This document shows positions 56,219 to 64,000 of a DNA stretch of 64,000 nt, in pieces (position 1 is the stretch's first letter; the number at the start of each line of letters is the position of its first letter). The notes below the pieces were generated by a model, which was given only the letters and a program-made list of their open reading frames with translations, did no database searches and had not been told where the DNA came from. The position numbers were made by a program, and so were the translations under genes. Where the stretch lies: assembly GCF_003952005.1 (NCBI RefSeq), contig NZ_QXGJ01000007.1, positions 124,033 to 188,032 on the forward strand. The letters run 5' to 3'. The DNA comes from Bifidobacterium callimiconis. Lineage in GTDB: Bacteria; Actinomycetota; Actinomycetes; Actinomycetales; Bifidobacteriaceae.

Positions 56219-56410
56219 CACCTCATCAGTCCGCTGCGCGGACAGCTTCCCCTCGAGGGGAAGCCGGCTTCGCCGAAATGGTGCATTGGCGAAAGGTCGG
56301 CTCTCTATGTCGCCTGTCGGCTCGCTCGAGTCCTGCAAACGTCTCTGACGTTTGCTGTGCGGACTCGGCCTGAGGGGAAGCTGGGCATGAGGGGAAGCCG
56401 GCTTTGCTGG
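56219..56410. repeat. Modular repeat block between operator array and DUF2975 gene
   Basis: A mirror GGGGAAGC-variant unit is at 56219-56265 (CACCTCATCAGTCCGC, perfect GTCCGC-TGC-GCGGAC). Irregular DNA follows, with a hairpin CGAGTCC..GGACTCG enclosing GCAAACGTC-TCT-GACGTTTGC (about 56329-56370). Tail pieces CTGAGGGGAAGC and ATGAGGGGAAGC are at 56373-56399. It forms a long leader for the downstream operon. Confidence 0.75.
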
Positions 56411-56428
56411 AGTGAGAAAGGAATGCGC

Positions 56429-56986
56429 ATGCAAGATGTGAATGTGAAAGGTGCCGGGCGGCGGGGGCGGTCGGGCGTTGTTATCGCGGTGCTCAAGGGG
56501 CTGATCGTGCTGTTCGAGATGATCTGCCTGTGGGGACAGTTCGCGATCGTCGTCATGTCGGGCGACATTGTGACGCTCTATCCGGAACTCGCGCCGGCGC
56601 GCTGGCCGTATACGATCGCCGGCATCCTCGGCATCGCCTGCTTCGAGGTCGCGCTCATCCCACTCTGGCAGCTCCTGACCCTCGCCAAACACCGCGACGT
56701 CTTCTCCGGCAAGGCCGTCACACGCACCGACGCCATCATCGGCTGTGCGATCGCCGAAGCCGTACTCGTACTGTTCGTACTGCTCTACGGATCGCTCGCG
56801 CACTCCGAATACTACGATCCGGCACAGGGCGTGTCCATCGACGTCGCCATGGGTGCCGCCGCCATGAGCGTCGCCTGCATCGTGGCGCTGCTGCTCATCG
56901 CCGCGTTCGTCCTGGTCATGATCGTCATGCGATCCCTGCTCAGGGACGCCATTGCCCAGCGCGACGAACTTGCGGAGGTGATCTGA
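56429..56986 (+). CDS. DUF2975 membrane protein
   Basis: 185 residues from ATG 56429, with AAAGGA 6 bases upstream; ATG 56423 touches the RBS, and the open frame back to 56201 is repeat DNA. Four TM helices (LKGLIVLFEMICLWGQFAIV, YTIAGILGIACFEVALIPLW, a third at AIIGCAIAEAVLVLFVLL, a fourth at AMSVACIVALLLIAAFVLV) and a charged C-terminus match DUF2975. These proteins nearly always pair with a small XRE regulator, present directly downstream. Physiological role unknown. Confidence 0.85.
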   Translation: MQDVNVKGAGRRGRSGVVIAVLKGLIVLFEMICLWGQFAIVVMSGDIVTLYPELAPARWPYTIAGILGIACFEVALIPLWQLLTLAKHRDVFSGKAVTRTDAIIGCAIAEAVLVLFVLLYGSLAHSEYYDPAQGVSIDVAMGAAAMSVACIVALLLIAAFVLVMIVMRSLLRDAIAQRDELAEVI

Positions 56987-57193
56987 ATGGCCATTCGTGT
57001 GAATCTCGACGTCATGCTCGCCAAACGCAAGATGAGCGTGAACGAGCTCGCCGAACGCATCGGCATCACGCCCGTCAACGTGTCGGTGCTCAAGAACGGC
57101 CGCGCCAAGGCCATCCGGTTCTCCACGCTCGACGAGATCTGCAGGGCACTCGACTGCCAGCCCGGCGACGTCCTCGAATACGTCGAGGACTGA
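56987..57193 (+). CDS. XRE-family regulator paired with DUF2975 (YozG-like)
   Basis: 68 residues, starting directly after the DUF2975 stop. A single Cro/C1-type HTH: VNLDVMLAKRKMSVNELAER followed by IGITPVNVSVLKNGRAKAIR and ALDCQPGDVLEYV. Likely an autoregulator acting on the four TATCG-N5-CGAT(A/T) sites upstream. The overlap-free but gapless arrangement indicates a bicistronic mRNA. Confidence 0.9.
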   Translation: MAIRVNLDVMLAKRKMSVNELAERIGITPVNVSVLKNGRAKAIRFSTLDEICRALDCQPGDVLEYVED

Positions 57194-57361
57194 AACGGCC
57201 GGTTTTTCGACGATCCGGCAGGTAAGATGCTATGTTGAACTGCAGATGAACGCGGGCGGCGCATTGAACGGTCGATGAACGACCGGAACTGATGACCGGG
57301 ACAACGACCCGGACCAAAGACACGGACTGAAACACAGACCAGAAGGAAGAACGAAGCAACC

Positions 57362-57859
57362 ATGGCGAAATCCGACATCACGGCGAAGGAACAGGGGCTC
57401 AAGCCCATCGCGGTGAACCGCAAGGCGCGTCACGACTACGCGATCGAAGACAAGTACGAGGCCGGCATCGCGCTCTCCGGCACCGAGGTCAAGTCGCTGC
57501 GCGAAGGCCGCGCGTCGCTGGCCGAGGCGTTCGTGTCGATCGACCGTCGAGGCGAAATCTGGCTTGAGAACGCCAACATCCCCGAATACCTCAACGGCAC
57601 CTGGACCAACCACGCGCCCAAGCGCAAGCGCAAGCTGCTGCTGCACGCCCAGCAGATCGCCAAACTCGCCCGCCAGACCGAAGCCAAGGGCTACACGATC
57701 ATCCCGATCAGCCTCTACTTCAAGAACGGCCGCGTGAAAGTGGAGATCGCACTCGCCAAGGGCAAGCGCGAATACGACAAACGTCAGGCGCTGCGCGAGG
57801 AGCAGGACAAGCGCGAGGCCCAGCGTGCCATGCGACTGCGCAACCTGCGCCACGGCTGA
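57362..57859 (+). CDS. smpB: SsrA-binding protein SmpB
   Basis: 165 residues, ATG with AGAAGGAAG upstream. VNRKARHDYAIEDKYEAGIA, LSGTEVKSLREGRASLAEAF and the basic tail KGKREYDKRQALREEQDKRE are SmpB hallmarks. It brings tmRNA to stalled ribosomes. In bifidobacteria it belongs to the prfB-ftsE-ftsX-CHAP neighbourhood; here it lies 7 kb away beyond the accessory block. No tmRNA gene was found nearby. Confidence 0.96.
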   Translation: MAKSDITAKEQGLKPIAVNRKARHDYAIEDKYEAGIALSGTEVKSLREGRASLAEAFVSIDRRGEIWLENANIPEYLNGTWTNHAPKRKRKLLLHAQQIAKLARQTEAKGYTIIPISLYFKNGRVKVEIALAKGKREYDKRQALREEQDKREAQRAMRLRNLRHG

Positions 57860-57940
57860 TCGACGCAATCCGTCGGTCGACCCCGCATCCATCGGATCGG
57901 ACGACATCCACAACCAACCATTCGTAACCTCCCGCGACAT

Positions 57941-58867
57941 ATGATGAACCCTATGAGAAGACTGAAGACCGCGCTCGCCGTTGCCCTTGCCGCCCTGATG
58001 ATCGTGCCGCTTGCCGCATGCGGCACCACGGACGCCACCGATTCCGATCCCGACATCGCCCGCAGCTACAACGTGGACGGCATCCAGAAGGATGACGCCA
58101 TCGCCGCCATGCTGCCCGAATCCGTGACCGACGACGGCAAATTCACGGTCGGCGTGAACATCACGTACGCGCCCGCCGAATTCCTCGCCGCCGACGGCAA
58201 GACGCCGGTCGGGTATGAGATCGATCTCGACAAGGCGCTCGCCAAGATCTTCGGACTGGATCTCGATATCCAGAACTCCACATTCGACACGATCATCCCC
58301 GCCGTCGGCAGCAAGTACGACGTCGGCATCTCCGGCTTCACCGTGAACAAGGAACGCATCGAGGCCGTCGACTTCGTCACGTATGCGCAGGCGGGTCTCA
58401 CCTTCGCCGCGCGTAAGGGCAATCCGACGCATGTGAACGTGAACGATCTGTGCGGCACGCGCGTGTCCGTGCAGGTGGGCGTGGTCGCCGAGACCGAGAT
58501 GTACAAGATGCAGGACGCGTGCCAGGCCGCCGGCAAGAAACGCATCGAGATCCTGCCGTACCGCAACCAGACCGACGTGACGACCGCGCTGATCGCCGGA
58601 CGTGTGGACCTGATGTACGCAGATACACCGGTGACCGGCTACGCGGTGGCGCAGACCGGCGATCGTCTGCAGGTGATCGGCGAGAACGAGGGCGTGGCGC
58701 CGATGGGCGTGGCCATCAAGAAGGGCGACGCCGCGACGGTCAAGGCCGTCAAGGCCGCGCTGGACAAGCTCAAGGAGACCGGCGACTATGAGCGCATCAT
58801 GAAGGCCTGGGGCGTGGAGAACGTCATGGTCAACAAGTTCGAGGTGAACCCGAAGGTGGAGGGCTAG
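57941..58867 (+). CDS. Polar amino-acid ABC transporter substrate-binding lipoprotein, copy 1
   Basis: 308 residues; ATG 57941, 57944 or 57953 are all possible, with no RBS to decide. Signal peptide with lipobox LAAC, then an SBP family 3 domain: FTVGVNITYAPAEFLAADGK, TPVGYEIDLDKALAKIFGLD, RIEAVDFVTYAQAGLTF, GTRVSVQVGVVAETEM. A polar amino-acid ligand is likely. It is paralogous to the next gene (shared KDDxIAAMLP segment and overall pattern), but has its own start 151 bp away. Confidence 0.9.
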   Translation: MMNPMRRLKTALAVALAALMIVPLAACGTTDATDSDPDIARSYNVDGIQKDDAIAAMLPESVTDDGKFTVGVNITYAPAEFLAADGKTPVGYEIDLDKALAKIFGLDLDIQNSTFDTIIPAVGSKYDVGISGFTVNKERIEAVDFVTYAQAGLTFAARKGNPTHVNVNDLCGTRVSVQVGVVAETEMYKMQDACQAAGKKRIEILPYRNQTDVTTALIAGRVDLMYADTPVTGYAVAQTGDRLQVIGENEGVAPMGVAIKKGDAATVKAVKAALDKLKETGDYERIMKAWGVENVMVNKFEVNPKVEG

Positions 58868-59018
58868 CGTCCGTCGGCTGCTGCCTCGGTCGTCGTGGCG
58901 GCGGTCGTCGCCGCAAGTTTGGCTGGTGTCCATAAAAGTTTGGTTGGTAGCCTCCTCGTAACATAGTCAACCTAGGTTCGGATCTTGGATTCGTTGACAT
59001 CTTTGAGAGGAAGCAACC

Positions 59019-59966
59019 ATGTCCATCCAGACTCGACTCAAGGCCATCGCAGCGGCCACCATCGCCGCCGCAACACTGTTCTCCATGGCCGCCTGTGGTA
59101 CATCGGATTCCGCTGATTCCAGCAGCTCCAGCGGTTCGGGCAGCTCCTCCGCCGCCACCAAGGGCTACGACGTGAGCAAGATCCAGAAGGACGACGAGAT
59201 CGCCGCCATGCTGCCCGACTCCGTCAAGTCCGACGGAGTACTCAAGGTGGGCACCGACACCTCCTACGCCCCGGCCGAGTTCCTGGCCGAGGACGGCAAG
59301 ACTCCGGTCGGCTTCGACGTGGACCTCACCAAGGCGCTGGCCAAGGTGTTCGGTCTCAAGCCCGAAACCACCACCGCCACCTTCGACTCCATCATCCCGT
59401 CCGTCGGCTCCAAGTACGATCTGGGCATCTCCTCGTTCACCGTGACCAAGGAACGTCTCGAGGCCGTCGACTTCGTCACCTACTTCAAGGCCGGTTCCAC
59501 CTTCGTGGTGAAGAAGGGCAACCCGGAGAAGATCGACTCCTCCGACCTGTGCGGCAAGAAGGTGGCCGTGCAGACCGGAACCACGCAGGAGGAGGAGATC
59601 AACTCCGACAACGACGCGTGCAAGGCCGCCGGCAAGTCCGAGATCACCATCCAGTCGTCCAAGCTGCAGACCGATGTGACCACCGCCGTGGCCACCGGCA
59701 AGGCCGACATCTTCTACGCCGACTCGCCCGTCGCCGGCTACGCGATCGAACAGACCGGTGACTCGCTTCAGGCCCTTGGCGAGGACGTTGGCGTGACCCC
59801 CGAGGCCGTGGCCATCAAGAAGGGCGATGCCGACACCGCCAAGGCCGTGCAGGCCGCCATCCAGAAGCTGATGGACGACGGCACCTACAAGAAGATTCTC
59901 GATACGTGGGGCGTCTCCTCCGGTGCCATCGACAAGGCCGAGATCAACCCGGCCACGGAATCCTGA
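59019..59966 (+). CDS. Polar amino-acid ABC transporter substrate-binding lipoprotein, copy 2
   Basis: 315 residues, RBS GAGAGGAAG. Lipobox MAAC, Ser/Gly linker (SSSSSGSGSSSA), SBP family 3 core: LKVGTDTSYAPAEFLAEDGK, TPVGFDVDLTKALAKVFGLK, TDVTTAVATGKADIFYADSP. Compared with copy 1 the linker is longer. It is followed by a hairpin leader, then permease and ATPase genes, so it is the likely main binding protein of this transporter. Confidence 0.92.
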   Translation: MSIQTRLKAIAAATIAAATLFSMAACGTSDSADSSSSSGSGSSSAATKGYDVSKIQKDDEIAAMLPDSVKSDGVLKVGTDTSYAPAEFLAEDGKTPVGFDVDLTKALAKVFGLKPETTTATFDSIIPSVGSKYDLGISSFTVTKERLEAVDFVTYFKAGSTFVVKKGNPEKIDSSDLCGKKVAVQTGTTQEEEINSDNDACKAAGKSEITIQSSKLQTDVTTAVATGKADIFYADSPVAGYAIEQTGDSLQALGEDVGVTPEAVAIKKGDADTAKAVQAAIQKLMDDGTYKKILDTWGVSSGAIDKAEINPATES

Positions 59967-60049
59967 CCGATTCCGAAAAACCCGTTGTGAAACACGGATG
60001 ACGGAATCGTAGGTTACACTCACTTCCCATACGTGTATCAACAGCAACC

Positions 60050-60116
60050 GGTCACCCGTGCGTCCCGGACTTCACCTGACATGAGGTCGGACGCGCGGGT
60101 GACCATAGTCGTTTTT
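60050..60116 (+). promoter_or_regulatory. Long hairpin with distal T-run between binding protein and permease genes
   Basis: 60050-60065 pairs with 60089-60104 (16 bp with one G-U) and the interior can fold further. Five T at 60112-60116 follow after a 7-base gap. It could be a partial terminator or 3'-end stabiliser that keeps binding-protein mRNA above permease mRNA. The structure is visible, the role inferred. Confidence 0.5.
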
Positions 60117-60143
60117 CCGAGAAAAGAGAGAAAGCCGAAACCA

Positions 60144-61127
60144 ATGGCAACCAACAAGAACGAGTCCGACGGACTCAACATCCCCAACAGGATCAACGCG
60201 CTGCCGGTCAAACGCATCGGACCCGTGGTGGCCGGCGTGATCGTCGCGCTGCTCGCGGCCATGCTGGTCTACGGCATGATCGTCAACCCGAACTTCGAAT
60301 GGCCTGTCGTCTGGAAGTACCTGTTCAACGAGAACGTGCTCGCCGGCATTGGCTGGACGCTGTGGATCACCGTGCTGTCCATGGTCATCGCCATCGTGCT
60401 GGCCATCGTGTTGGCCATCATGCGCAAGTCGATCAACCCCGTGCTGCGCGGTGTGAGCTGGTTCTTCATCTGGTTCTTCCGCGGAACCCCTGTGTACACC
60501 CAGCTGGTGTTCTGGGGTCTGATCTCCGTGCTGGTGCCCAAGCTGGGACTCGGCATCCCGTTCACCTCCGTCACGTTCTGGTCCGTGGACACGCAGGACG
60601 TGATCACCGCATTCCGCGCCGCCGTGATCGGTCTGGCGCTCAACGAAGCCGCCTACCTGTCCGAGATCGTGCGCGCCGGCCTTGAGGCCGTGGATCCCGG
60701 CCAGGCCGAGGCCGCCGAAGCGCTCGGCATGCGCCGCTCGCTCATCATGCGCCGCATCATCCTGCCGCAGGCCATGCGCATCATCATCCCGCCCACCGGC
60801 AACGAAACCATCGGCATGCTCAAGACCACGTCGCTGGTCCTCGCCGTGCCGTTCACCCTTGATCTGCAGTTCGCCACCAACGCCATCGCCAACCGAATCT
60901 ACAAGCCGATCCCGCTGCTGATCGTGGCGTGCTTCTGGTACCTGCTCATCACCTCCATTCTCATGGTCATCCAGTCCCGTCTCGAAAAGCACTTCGGCAA
61001 GGGCTTCGACGCCCGTCCGATCGGCACCAAGGGCAAGCAGCCGCCGCTGCCCGGCAAGACCGAAGGCGAGCCCAAGGACGACATTCAGAAGCAGAACCAG
61101 GCCACCATGGCCGGTCTGAACGCGTGA
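60144..61127 (+). CDS. Polar amino-acid ABC transporter permease
   Basis: 327 residues from ATG 60144; the upstream extension of the frame crosses the hairpin. HisM/GlnP-type permease with about five TM helices. The signature [17 protein letters not shown] and the EAA loop [20 protein letters not shown] are seen, followed by [21 protein letters not shown]-terminal hydrophilic tail of ~50 residues. The ATPase gene starts 16 bases after the stop. Confidence 0.94.
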   Translation: MATNKNESDGLNIPNRINALPVKRIGPVVAGVIVALLAAMLVYGMIVNPNFEWPVVWKYLFNENVLAGIGWTLWITVLSMVIAIVLAIVLAIMRKSINPVLRGVSWFFIWFFRGTPVYTQLVFWGLISVLVPKLGLGIPFTSVTFWSVDTQDVITAFRAAVIGLALNEAAYLSEIVRAGLEAVDPGQAEAAEALGMRRSLIMRRIILPQAMRIIIPPTGNETIGMLKTTSLVLAVPFTLDLQFATNAIANRIYKPIPLLIVACFWYLLITSILMVIQSRLEKHFGKGFDARPIGTKGKQPPLPGKTEGEPKDDIQKQNQATMAGLNA

Positions 61128-61143
61128 CGAGGAGAGGACGAAT

Positions 61144-61962
61144 ATGAAGAACACTGCGAACAGCAACGACTACGTTGCCGCACAGACGGGCGTGACCCCC
61201 GCCGTTCAGGCCAAGGGCGTGCACAAGGCGTTCGGCTCCCTGCACGTGCTCAAGGGCATCGACCTGACCGTGATGCCCGGAACCGTGACCGTGATCCTGG
61301 GGCCGTCCGGCTCCGGCAAGTCCACGTTCCTGCGACTGATCAACCAGCTCGAGACGCTCACCGGCGGCGAGATCGACGTGGACGGCGAGATGATCGGCTA
61401 CAAGTGGGTGGACAAGGACGGCCAGCGCGTGCTGCAGACGCTCGACGACAAGCAGATCGCCGCGCAGCGCGCCAAGCTCGGCATGGTGTTCCAGCGCTTC
61501 AACCTGTTCCCGCACATGACCACGCTCGAGAACGTGATGGAGGCGCCCGTGCACGTGGCGCACAAGTCCAAGTCCGAGGCGCGCGAGGAGGCCATCAAGG
61601 AGCTGCAGCGCGTGGGCATGGGCGACCGGCTCGACTACTACCCGATGCAGCTTTCCGGCGGTCAGCAGCAGCGTGTGGCCATCGCCCGCGCGCTCGCCAT
61701 GCACCCCGACATCATGCTGTTCGACGAGCCGACGTCCGCGCTTGACCCCGAGCTGGTGGGCGAGGTGCTCAACGTGATGCGTTCGCTCGCACAGGGCGGC
61801 ATGACCATGATCTGTGTGACGCACGAGATCGGATTCGCCCGTGAGGTGGCCGATCAGATCGTGTTCATGGACGGCGGCGTGGTCGTGGAGAAGGGCGGCC
61901 CCGAGATCATCGACAACCCCACCGAGCCGAGGTTCAAGGACTTCCTCAACCACGTGCTGTGA
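61144..61962 (+). CDS. Polar amino-acid ABC transporter ATP-binding protein
   Basis: 272 residues, GlnQ/HisP type, RBS GAGGAGAGGA. Walker [11 protein letters not shown]-loop [12 protein letters not shown], signature [16 protein letters not shown], Walker [18 protein letters not shown]-loop [15 protein letters not shown] 20-residue N-terminal extension and an insert near residues 80-100 ([20 protein letters not shown]) are seen. It powers the permease encoded directly upstream. Confidence 0.95.
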   Translation: MKNTANSNDYVAAQTGVTPAVQAKGVHKAFGSLHVLKGIDLTVMPGTVTVILGPSGSGKSTFLRLINQLETLTGGEIDVDGEMIGYKWVDKDGQRVLQTLDDKQIAAQRAKLGMVFQRFNLFPHMTTLENVMEAPVHVAHKSKSEAREEAIKELQRVGMGDRLDYYPMQLSGGQQQRVAIARALAMHPDIMLFDEPTSALDPELVGEVLNVMRSLAQGGMTMICVTHEIGFAREVADQIVFMDGGVVVEKGGPEIIDNPTEPRFKDFLNHVL

Positions 61963-61970
61963 GGGTAGGG

Positions 61971-62091
61971 CCCTCCCTCAGTCCGGCTACGCCGGCCAGC
62001 TCCCTCCCAAGGAGGGAGCACGAAGCCATTTACCTGCGTGCTCCCTCCAAGGGAGGGAGCTGTCGCGCGTAGCGCGACTGAGGGAGGGATC
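61971..62091. repeat. Modular hairpin repeat block upstream of glmS
   Basis: Inverted unit 61971-62019 (stem GTCCGGC-TAC-GCCGGCC) and direct unit 62040-62090 (head CTCCCTCCAAGGGAGGGAG, stem GTCGCGC-GTA-GCGCGAC, tail CTGAGGGAGGGAT). A -10-like TACACT at 62183-62188 follows, 8 bases before glmS. Confidence 0.85.
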
Positions 62092-62196
62092 CCTGTTCAG
62101 AACGCTCCGATCCCCCACCCCCACCCTGTATAGGTTCGGCCAAGGTCGCGTTTTGCGCTGAGCGTTCGCAACATGAACCCCGTACACTGGTGTTCC

Positions 62197-64000
62197 ATGT
62201 GTGGAATCGTTGGATATGCAGGAAACATTTCAACCGCGTGCGGCAAGCCCCTTGAGGTCTGCCTTCAGGGCTTGCAGCGCCTCGAATATCGTGGATACGA
62301 CTCGGCCGGTGTGGCACTGACGGCACCCGGCATGGATCATATGGAGGTCCGTAAGAAGGCGGGTCGTCTCTCCAATCTCATCGAAGACATCAAACGCAAG
62401 CCGATGCCGGCCGCGACCGTGGGCATCGGTCACACCCGCTGGGCCACGAACGGCGTGCCGAGCGACGTGAACGCCCACCCGCATACGAGCCGCGACGGCA
62501 AGGTCGCCATCATTCACAACGGCATCATCGAAAACGCATCCCAGCTTCGTCTTGATTTGCAGGCCGAAGGCTACCGTTTCTCCTCCAGCACCGACACCGA
62601 AGTGGCCGCCAAGCTGCTCGGCAAGATCGTCGACAAGATCATCGAGGACGAAGGCAAGCCGGACCTGTTCAAGGCGATCCGTCGTCTGGCCCGCATGCTC
62701 GAGGGCGCGTTCACCATCCTCGCCACCGACTGCCGTCAGCCGGATATCGTCGTCGGTGCCCGTCATGACTCCCCGCTGGTCGTGGGACTCGGCGAAGGTG
62801 AGAACTTCCTCGGCTCCGACGTGGCCGCGTTCGTCGCCTACACCAAGCGCGCCATGGAGATCGACCAGGATCAGGCCGTGTGCGTGTCCGCTGACAAGGT
62901 GGTCGTCACCGATTTCATGGGCAACGTCGTGGAGAATCCCAAGACGTACACCGTGGACTGGGACGCCTCCGCCGCGGAGAAAGGCGGTTGGGACTCGTTC
63001 ATGGACAAGGAGATCCACGAGGATCCCGCGGCCGTGCAGCGCACCCTGCTGGGGCGTCTCGATAAGAACGGCGACATCAACCTCGACGAGGTGCGTATCG
63101 AGGAGCATGACTTCAAGGCGATCGACAAGATCATCGTGATCGCGTGCGGCACCGCCGCCTACGCGGGCATGGTGGCCAAGTACGCGATCGAGCACTGGGT
63201 GCGCATCCCCGTGGAGGTGGAGCTGGCGCACGAGTTCCGCTACCGTGACCCGATCCTCACGCCGCGCACGCTGGTCGTGGCGATCTCGCAGTCCGGCGAG
63301 ACCATGGACACGCTCATGGCGCTGCGTCACGCGCGCGAGCAGGGCAGCAAGGTGCTGGCTATCTGCAACACGCAGGGTGCCTCCATCCCGCGCGAATCCG
63401 ACGCCGTGCTGTACACGCACGCCGGCCCGGAGGTGGCCGTGGCGTCCACCAAGGCGTTCGTGGCGCAGATCACCGCCGCCTACGTGCTGGGCCTGTACCT
63501 GGCGCAGATCAAGGGCGCGATGTTCCGCGACGAGATCCAGCAGACGCTCGACTCGCTCAAGGACATGCCGCGCAAGATCCAGTGGGTGCTCGACACGCAG
63601 ACCTCCACGATCCAGAAGGCCGCCGAGCAGATGGTAAACGCCAATTCGTTCCTGTTCCTCGGCCGTCACGTGGGCTACCCGGTGGCCATGGAGGGTGCGC
63701 TCAAGCTCAAGGAGATCGCGTACACGTTCACCGAGGGCTTCGCCGCGGGCGAGCTCAAGCACGGTCCGATCGCGCTGGTGGACGAGGGCGAGCCGGTGGT
63801 GTTCATCGTGCCGCCGGAACGCGGCCGCAATGTGCTGCACGCCAAGGTGATCTCCGGCATCGAAGAGGTGAAGGCCCGCGGCGCGTACATCATCGCCGTG
63901 GCCGAGGAGGGCGACCAGGATGTGGAGAACTATGCGGACGTGGTGTTCTGGCGTCCCAAGTGCCCCACGCTCATGAGTCCGCTCGTCGACGTGGTGCCGC
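62197..64000 (+). CDS. glmS: Glutamine-fructose-6-phosphate aminotransferase, 5' part
   Basis: 601 codons visible; the gene runs off the right edge. MCGIVGYAGNISTACGKPLE places the N-terminal nucleophile Cys at residue 2 (glutaminase). GIGHTRWATNG and HNGIIEN follow. The SIS isomerase domains show IACGTAAYAGMVAKYAIEHW, SQSGETMDTLMALRHAREQG and ALKLKEIAYTFTEGFAAGEL. It makes glucosamine-6-phosphate for cell-wall precursors. No RBS is seen; the -10-like box 8 bases upstream suggests a leaderless or very short-leader mRNA. Confidence 0.95.
   Translation, partial: MCGIVGYAGNISTACGKPLEVCLQGLQRLEYRGYDSAGVALTAPGMDHMEVRKKAGRLSNLIEDIKRKPMPAATVGIGHTRWATNGVPSDVNAHPHTSRDGKVAIIHNGIIENASQLRLDLQAEGYRFSSSTDTEVAAKLLGKIVDKIIEDEGKPDLFKAIRRLARMLEGAFTILATDCRQPDIVVGARHDSPLVVGLGEGENFLGSDVAAFVAYTKRAMEIDQDQAVCVSADKVVVTDFMGNVVENPKTYTVDWDASAAEKGGWDSFMDKEIHEDPAAVQRTLLGRLDKNGDINLDEVRIEEHDFKAIDKIIVIACGTAAYAGMVAKYAIEHWVRIPVEVELAHEFRYRDPILTPRTLVVAISQSGETMDTLMALRHAREQGSKVLAICNTQGASIPRESDAVLYTHAGPEVAVASTKAFVAQITAAYVLGLYLAQIKGAMFRDEIQQTLDSLKDMPRKIQWVLDTQTSTIQKAAEQMVNANSFLFLGRHVGYPVAMEGALKLKEIAYTFTEGFAAGELKHGPIALVDEGEPVVFIVPPERGRNVLHAKVISGIEEVKARGAYIIAVAEEGDQDVENYADVVFWRPKCPTLMSPLVDVVP

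Noticed and set aside
57194..57361. tmRNA gene next to smpB
   Set aside because: No tRNA-like ends or ANDxxLAA-type tag could be found in the gap on either strand.

Overview
The window is a chromosomal segment of a high-GC Gram-positive bacterium, almost certainly a Bifidobacterium. Supporting signs are the long intergenic hairpin repeats, actinobacterial-type ribosomal proteins (zinc-ribbon S14, extended S3/S5/L17), a 188-residue adenylate kinase, the prfB-ftsE-ftsX-CHAP-smpB neighbourhood, and frequent GTG/TTG starts with AGGAGG-type ribosome binding sites. This assignment rests on protein recognition and gene order, not on a database search.

Layout. 1-11.5 kb: the end of the S10 operon, then the spc and alpha operons (rplV' rpsC rplP rpmC rpsQ / rplN rplX rplE rpsN rpsH rplF rplR rpsE rpmD rplO / secY adk / infA rpmJ rpsM rpsK rpoA rplQ). 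There is no map after adk and no rpsD before rpoA; map lies at 40.4 kb. 11.8-16.5 kb: truA, a circularly permuted ATP-grasp/alpha-E protein with a transglutaminase-like partner, and tRNA-Ser(CGA). 16.5-25.3 kb: a secreted unknown, nusA-infB-rbfA-truB-ribF (translation, RNA modification, flavin synthesis). 25.5-35 kb: SDR oxidoreductase, class III aminotransferase, iron alcohol dehydrogenase, PIF1-like helicase, a membrane-anchored polysaccharide deacetylase with an apparent frameshift, and a polytopic membrane protein. 35-44.8 kb: proS, a tail-less ssb, M13 peptidase, map, gltA, dapD, and a small membrane ORF. 45-50.2 kb: prfB, then ftsE-ftsX and a coiled-coil CHAP hydrolase, a likely FtsEX-controlled cell-wall hydrolase module. 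50.3-57.2 kb: an accessory block (two membrane-anchored proteins, a two-component system, a DUF4153/4173-like protein, a DUF2975/XRE pair) sitting between the CHAP gene and smpB. 57.3-64 kb: smpB, a polar amino-acid ABC transporter with two paralogous binding proteins, and the start of glmS.

The most unusual content is non-coding. (1) A family of modular hairpin repeats occurs at about 17 places. Each has a C/G-rich head hairpin followed by a second hairpin whose arms differ from copy to copy but remain complementary. Two copies lie in frame inside genes (truB and the DUF4153/4173-like gene), and one separates an operator array from its gene. (2) Directly after gltA, 14-bp arms alternate in orientation at exact 26-bp steps, separated by 12-nt spacers of unrelated sequence, with paired compensatory changes between arms. 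(3) A 68-bp hairpin is present in two direct copies bracketing a 3.7-kb cassette with the two-component system. (4) Four TATCG-N5-CGAT(A/T) operators are spaced 21, 31 and 21 bp upstream of the DUF2975/XRE operon.
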